7,778 bases of DNA from Spirochaetia bacterium (lineage in GTDB: Bacteria > Spirochaetota > UBA4802 > UBA5550). The DNA lies in NCBI GenBank assembly GCA_031289575.1, contig JAITPE010000034.1, positions 1-7,778 on the forward strand, in the 5' to 3' direction. The notes under the pieces are model-generated. The model saw nothing but the letters and a program-made list of their open reading frames with translations. It was not told where the DNA came from and did not search any database. Position numbers and translations under genes: made by a program. The stretch's first letter is position 1. Every line of letters starts with the position of its first letter. Below, in pieces: positions 6,328 to 7,778 of the stretch.

Positions 6328-6945
6328 ATGAGCGGAAAAATAATTATATCGATATTTGACTCAATACCTCTTTGGGTTATGCTCTTTCCTATTTTTATCT
6401 GCTCAATAACTGTTCTTGCCGTTTTCATTGAACGCGTTATTTTCTACAAAAACATACGCATGGATTACCGCCTTCTTGTTTCAGGAATATCCGCCAAACT
6501 GAGAGAGAGCTCTCCTGAAAGCGCCATGGCGCTATGCGCCCCATACCGCGGCCCGCTCATAGAGATGATAAAAAAAATGCTTCTCTCCTGGAACGATACA
6601 GGCGATGCCGAACTGCGCATACGGGATATTGCGGAAACCACTATCCGTTCCATTGAGCGCTTTGCCAATTTGATCGCTACCATAGGCACTGTTTCGCCAA
6701 TGCTCGGCCTTTTGGGCACGGTTACGGGCATGATGAAATCATTCAGCGGCCTCGCGAATATGGCGCCCTCGTCCCATGATCTCCTTGCGCAGGGCATAAC
6801 CGAAGCCCTTATAACCACAGCCTTTGGGCTCGTGGTCGCGATTCCATCCATCATATTTTATAATTACCTTGTATCCAAAGCCGAAACATATACGCGCGAG
6901 ATAGAATATATAGCGAATATTTTCTTTGAATCAAAAGGCAAATGA
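6328..6945 (+). CDS. exbB: MotA/TolQ/ExbB family proton channel protein
   Basis: Inner-membrane subunit of a proton-driven motor that passes energy to TonB- or TolA-like partners. The 205 residues show three membrane helices in the family pattern: about 14-36 (WVMLFPIFICSITVL, then ERVIFY), about 113-136 and about 157-181. A cytoplasmic stretch lies between the first and second. The hallmark TVSPMLGLLGTVTGMM at 121-136 and the following GITEALITTAFGLVVAIP at 156-173 form the conserved pore-lining region. The length fits the short ExbB/TolQ class. It starts 3 nt after leuD, with only a weak AGCAGG-like ribosome binding site. Its stop overlaps the start of the next gene as ATGA, as expected for subunits made together. 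ExbB versus TolQ cannot be settled because no TonB, TolA, TolB or Pal gene is in view. Confidence 0.93.
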   Translation: MSGKIIISIFDSIPLWVMLFPIFICSITVLAVFIERVIFYKNIRMDYRLLVSGISAKLRESSPESAMALCAPYRGPLIEMIKKMLLSWNDTGDAELRIRDIAETTIRSIERFANLIATIGTVSPMLGLLGTVTGMMKSFSGLANMAPSSHDLLAQGITEALITTAFGLVVAIPSIIFYNYLVSKAETYTREIEYIANIFFESKGK

Positions 6946-7343
6946 CTTTAAAATTTAAAACAAGGCTTAAATCCAAGGCGCTGATTGATATAACCTCGCT
7001 TATCGATCTGGTGTTTTTACTTGTCGCTTTTTTTATGGTTACATCCAGCATGGGGCGCGAATCATCCATAACGGTTCATCTGCCCAAGGCGCTTCAAACC
7101 GCTGAACAGCGGAAGGGCAATATTGTTGTATCTGTGAACGAAAAAAATCTTATATTTATAGATGATGTCGAGGTTGCAAAAGACAGCTTCATTGACGCCG
7201 TAAAGCAGAAAAAACAGAATGTTGAATTGGAAGATGTTGTGATCCGGGGCGACCGCAAGGCCGATTATGAGACTGTTGTTTTTGTGATGGACGCGCTGAA
7301 TCAGGCCGGAATAGTGAGGTTCTCAATCGCTACAGAGGAATAA
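6942..7343 (+). CDS. exbD: ExbD/TolR family biopolymer transport protein
   Basis: Partner of the preceding channel protein. The 133-residue protein has a short basic cytoplasmic start (KFKTRLKSK), one membrane helix at about 19-37 (LIDLVFLLVAFFMVTS) and a periplasmic domain of about 95 residues. Asp22 in SLIDLVFLL is the conserved membrane aspartate that carries protons in this family. The periplasmic domain ends with the expected VVIRGDRKADYETVVFVMDALNQAGI pattern (about 99-124, given here by its key residues R102, D104, D108 and G123), as in ExbD/TolR. The ATG overlaps the exbB stop by 4 nt. No start with a stronger ribosome binding site is seen. ExbD and TolR are not distinguishable here. 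Confidence 0.92.
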   Translation: MTLKFKTRLKSKALIDITSLIDLVFLLVAFFMVTSSMGRESSITVHLPKALQTAEQRKGNIVVSVNEKNLIFIDDVEVAKDSFIDAVKQKKQNVELEDVVIRGDRKADYETVVFVMDALNQAGIVRFSIATEE

Positions 7344-7355
7344 AGCATAAAAAAG

Positions 7356-7778
7356 ATGAGAAAGCGTATGACAAAATCAACCGTAGAAGAGATTAGAGAG
7401 CGATTTGATAACGATGTCGAGCGCTTTTCGAACCTTGAAACCGGCCAGGTATCGGCAATTGACGCGAAACTCGCTTTAGAACTCATAACCAAAACCGCTG
7501 ATCTGATAGCGCCAAACGCAGCCGATCTTTTGGATATCGGCTGCGGCGCCGGCAATTATACTTTGGCTATGTTATACATAAATAGAGCGTTAAACTGTAC
7601 GCTGATCGACTTGAGCAAACCGATGCTGGATAGAGCATACGAAAGAATCTCTGAAATAACAAATAAAATAACCATAATTCAAGGCGATATTAGAAGCGCG
7701 GCGTTAGAAGAAAACCATTTTGATATTATCCTATCCGGCGCGGTATTGCACCACCTTAGAGGCGATCGCGAGTGGGAA
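7356..7778 (+). CDS. Class I SAM-dependent methyltransferase (5' part, runs off the edge)
   Basis: An open frame runs from ATG 7356 through 141 codons to the last base of the window. The N-terminus reads EEIRERFDNDVERFSNLETGQ (about 11-31). The Rossmann-fold SAM site follows: motif I LLDIGCGAGNY at 58-68, an acidic residue at the end of strand 2 (Asp85 in LIDLSKPM), QGDI at 109-112, and motif IV FDIILSGAVLHHL at 122-134. The fold is certain; the substrate is not. The LSGAVLHHL form with the SKPM segment resembles small-molecule and tRNA cmo5U-type methyltransferases. The gene begins 12 nt after exbD and is probably cotranscribed. The start is unsure: neither ATG 7356 nor the in-frame ATG 7368 has a well-placed ribosome binding site, while GAGGAA at 7335-7340 sits 6 nt before an in-frame ATA at 7347. 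Confidence 0.88.
   Translation, partial: MRKRMTKSTVEEIRERFDNDVERFSNLETGQVSAIDAKLALELITKTADLIAPNAADLLDIGCGAGNYTLAMLYINRALNCTLIDLSKPMLDRAYERISEITNKITIIQGDIRSAALEENHFDIILSGAVLHHLRGDREWE

Noticed and set aside
5718..6428. Open frame of 236 codons on the - strand
   Set aside because: It is opposite the end of leuC, all of leuD and the start of exbB, all with clear family motifs. It has no domain of its own.

Overview
The window is bacterial and almost entirely coding, with every supported gene on the + strand. The lineage cannot be fixed from the sequence. The c-type heme sensor, the Lol/Sec-type lipoprotein remnant, ExbB/ExbD and the split type of isopropylmalate isomerase fit a Gram-negative-type, probably anaerobic, environmental bacterium (Spirochaetota, Fibrobacterota, Elusimicrobiota or Desulfobacterota-like). 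That placement is inference only.

Left part (1 to about 630): an AT-rich accessory-looking segment. It holds the last 30 codons of an upstream gene, then a small two-helix membrane protein with an isoleucine-repeat helix and a C-terminal four-cysteine zinc ribbon. Overlapping that stop codon is the remnant of a lipoprotein gene whose mature start resembles the opening of a formylglycine-generating-enzyme-like (SUMF1) domain. The remnant is broken twice: by an apparent one-base loss in a T run inside the signal peptide, and by loss of the whole catalytic domain. It runs into a hairpin plus T tract that looks like an intrinsic terminator.

Middle and right (about 632 to 7778): a sigma70-like promoter directly follows the terminator. 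It precedes a single-heme (CSPCH) membrane sensor-like protein that has no output domain. Then come topA (DNA topoisomerase I with three zinc ribbons) and xerC (tyrosine recombinase), a chromosome-topology and dimer-resolution pair. Next are leuC and leuD, the two subunits of 3-isopropylmalate dehydratase of leucine synthesis, then exbB and exbD, a proton-driven inner-membrane motor. The 5' part of a class I SAM-dependent methyltransferase runs off the right edge. Spacings from topA to the methyltransferase are short (9, 26, 3, 3, -4 and 12 nt) with no convincing terminator between, so these genes are probably cotranscribed although their functions are unrelated.

Most of the window is ordinary housekeeping sequence. 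The parts worth a second look are the decayed or phase-variable lipoprotein gene with its terminator/promoter junction, the in-frame Ile repeat with a perfect AT palindrome, and the stand-alone heme sensor. I found no CRISPR array, tRNA, rRNA, insertion sequence or convincing new multi-gene system.
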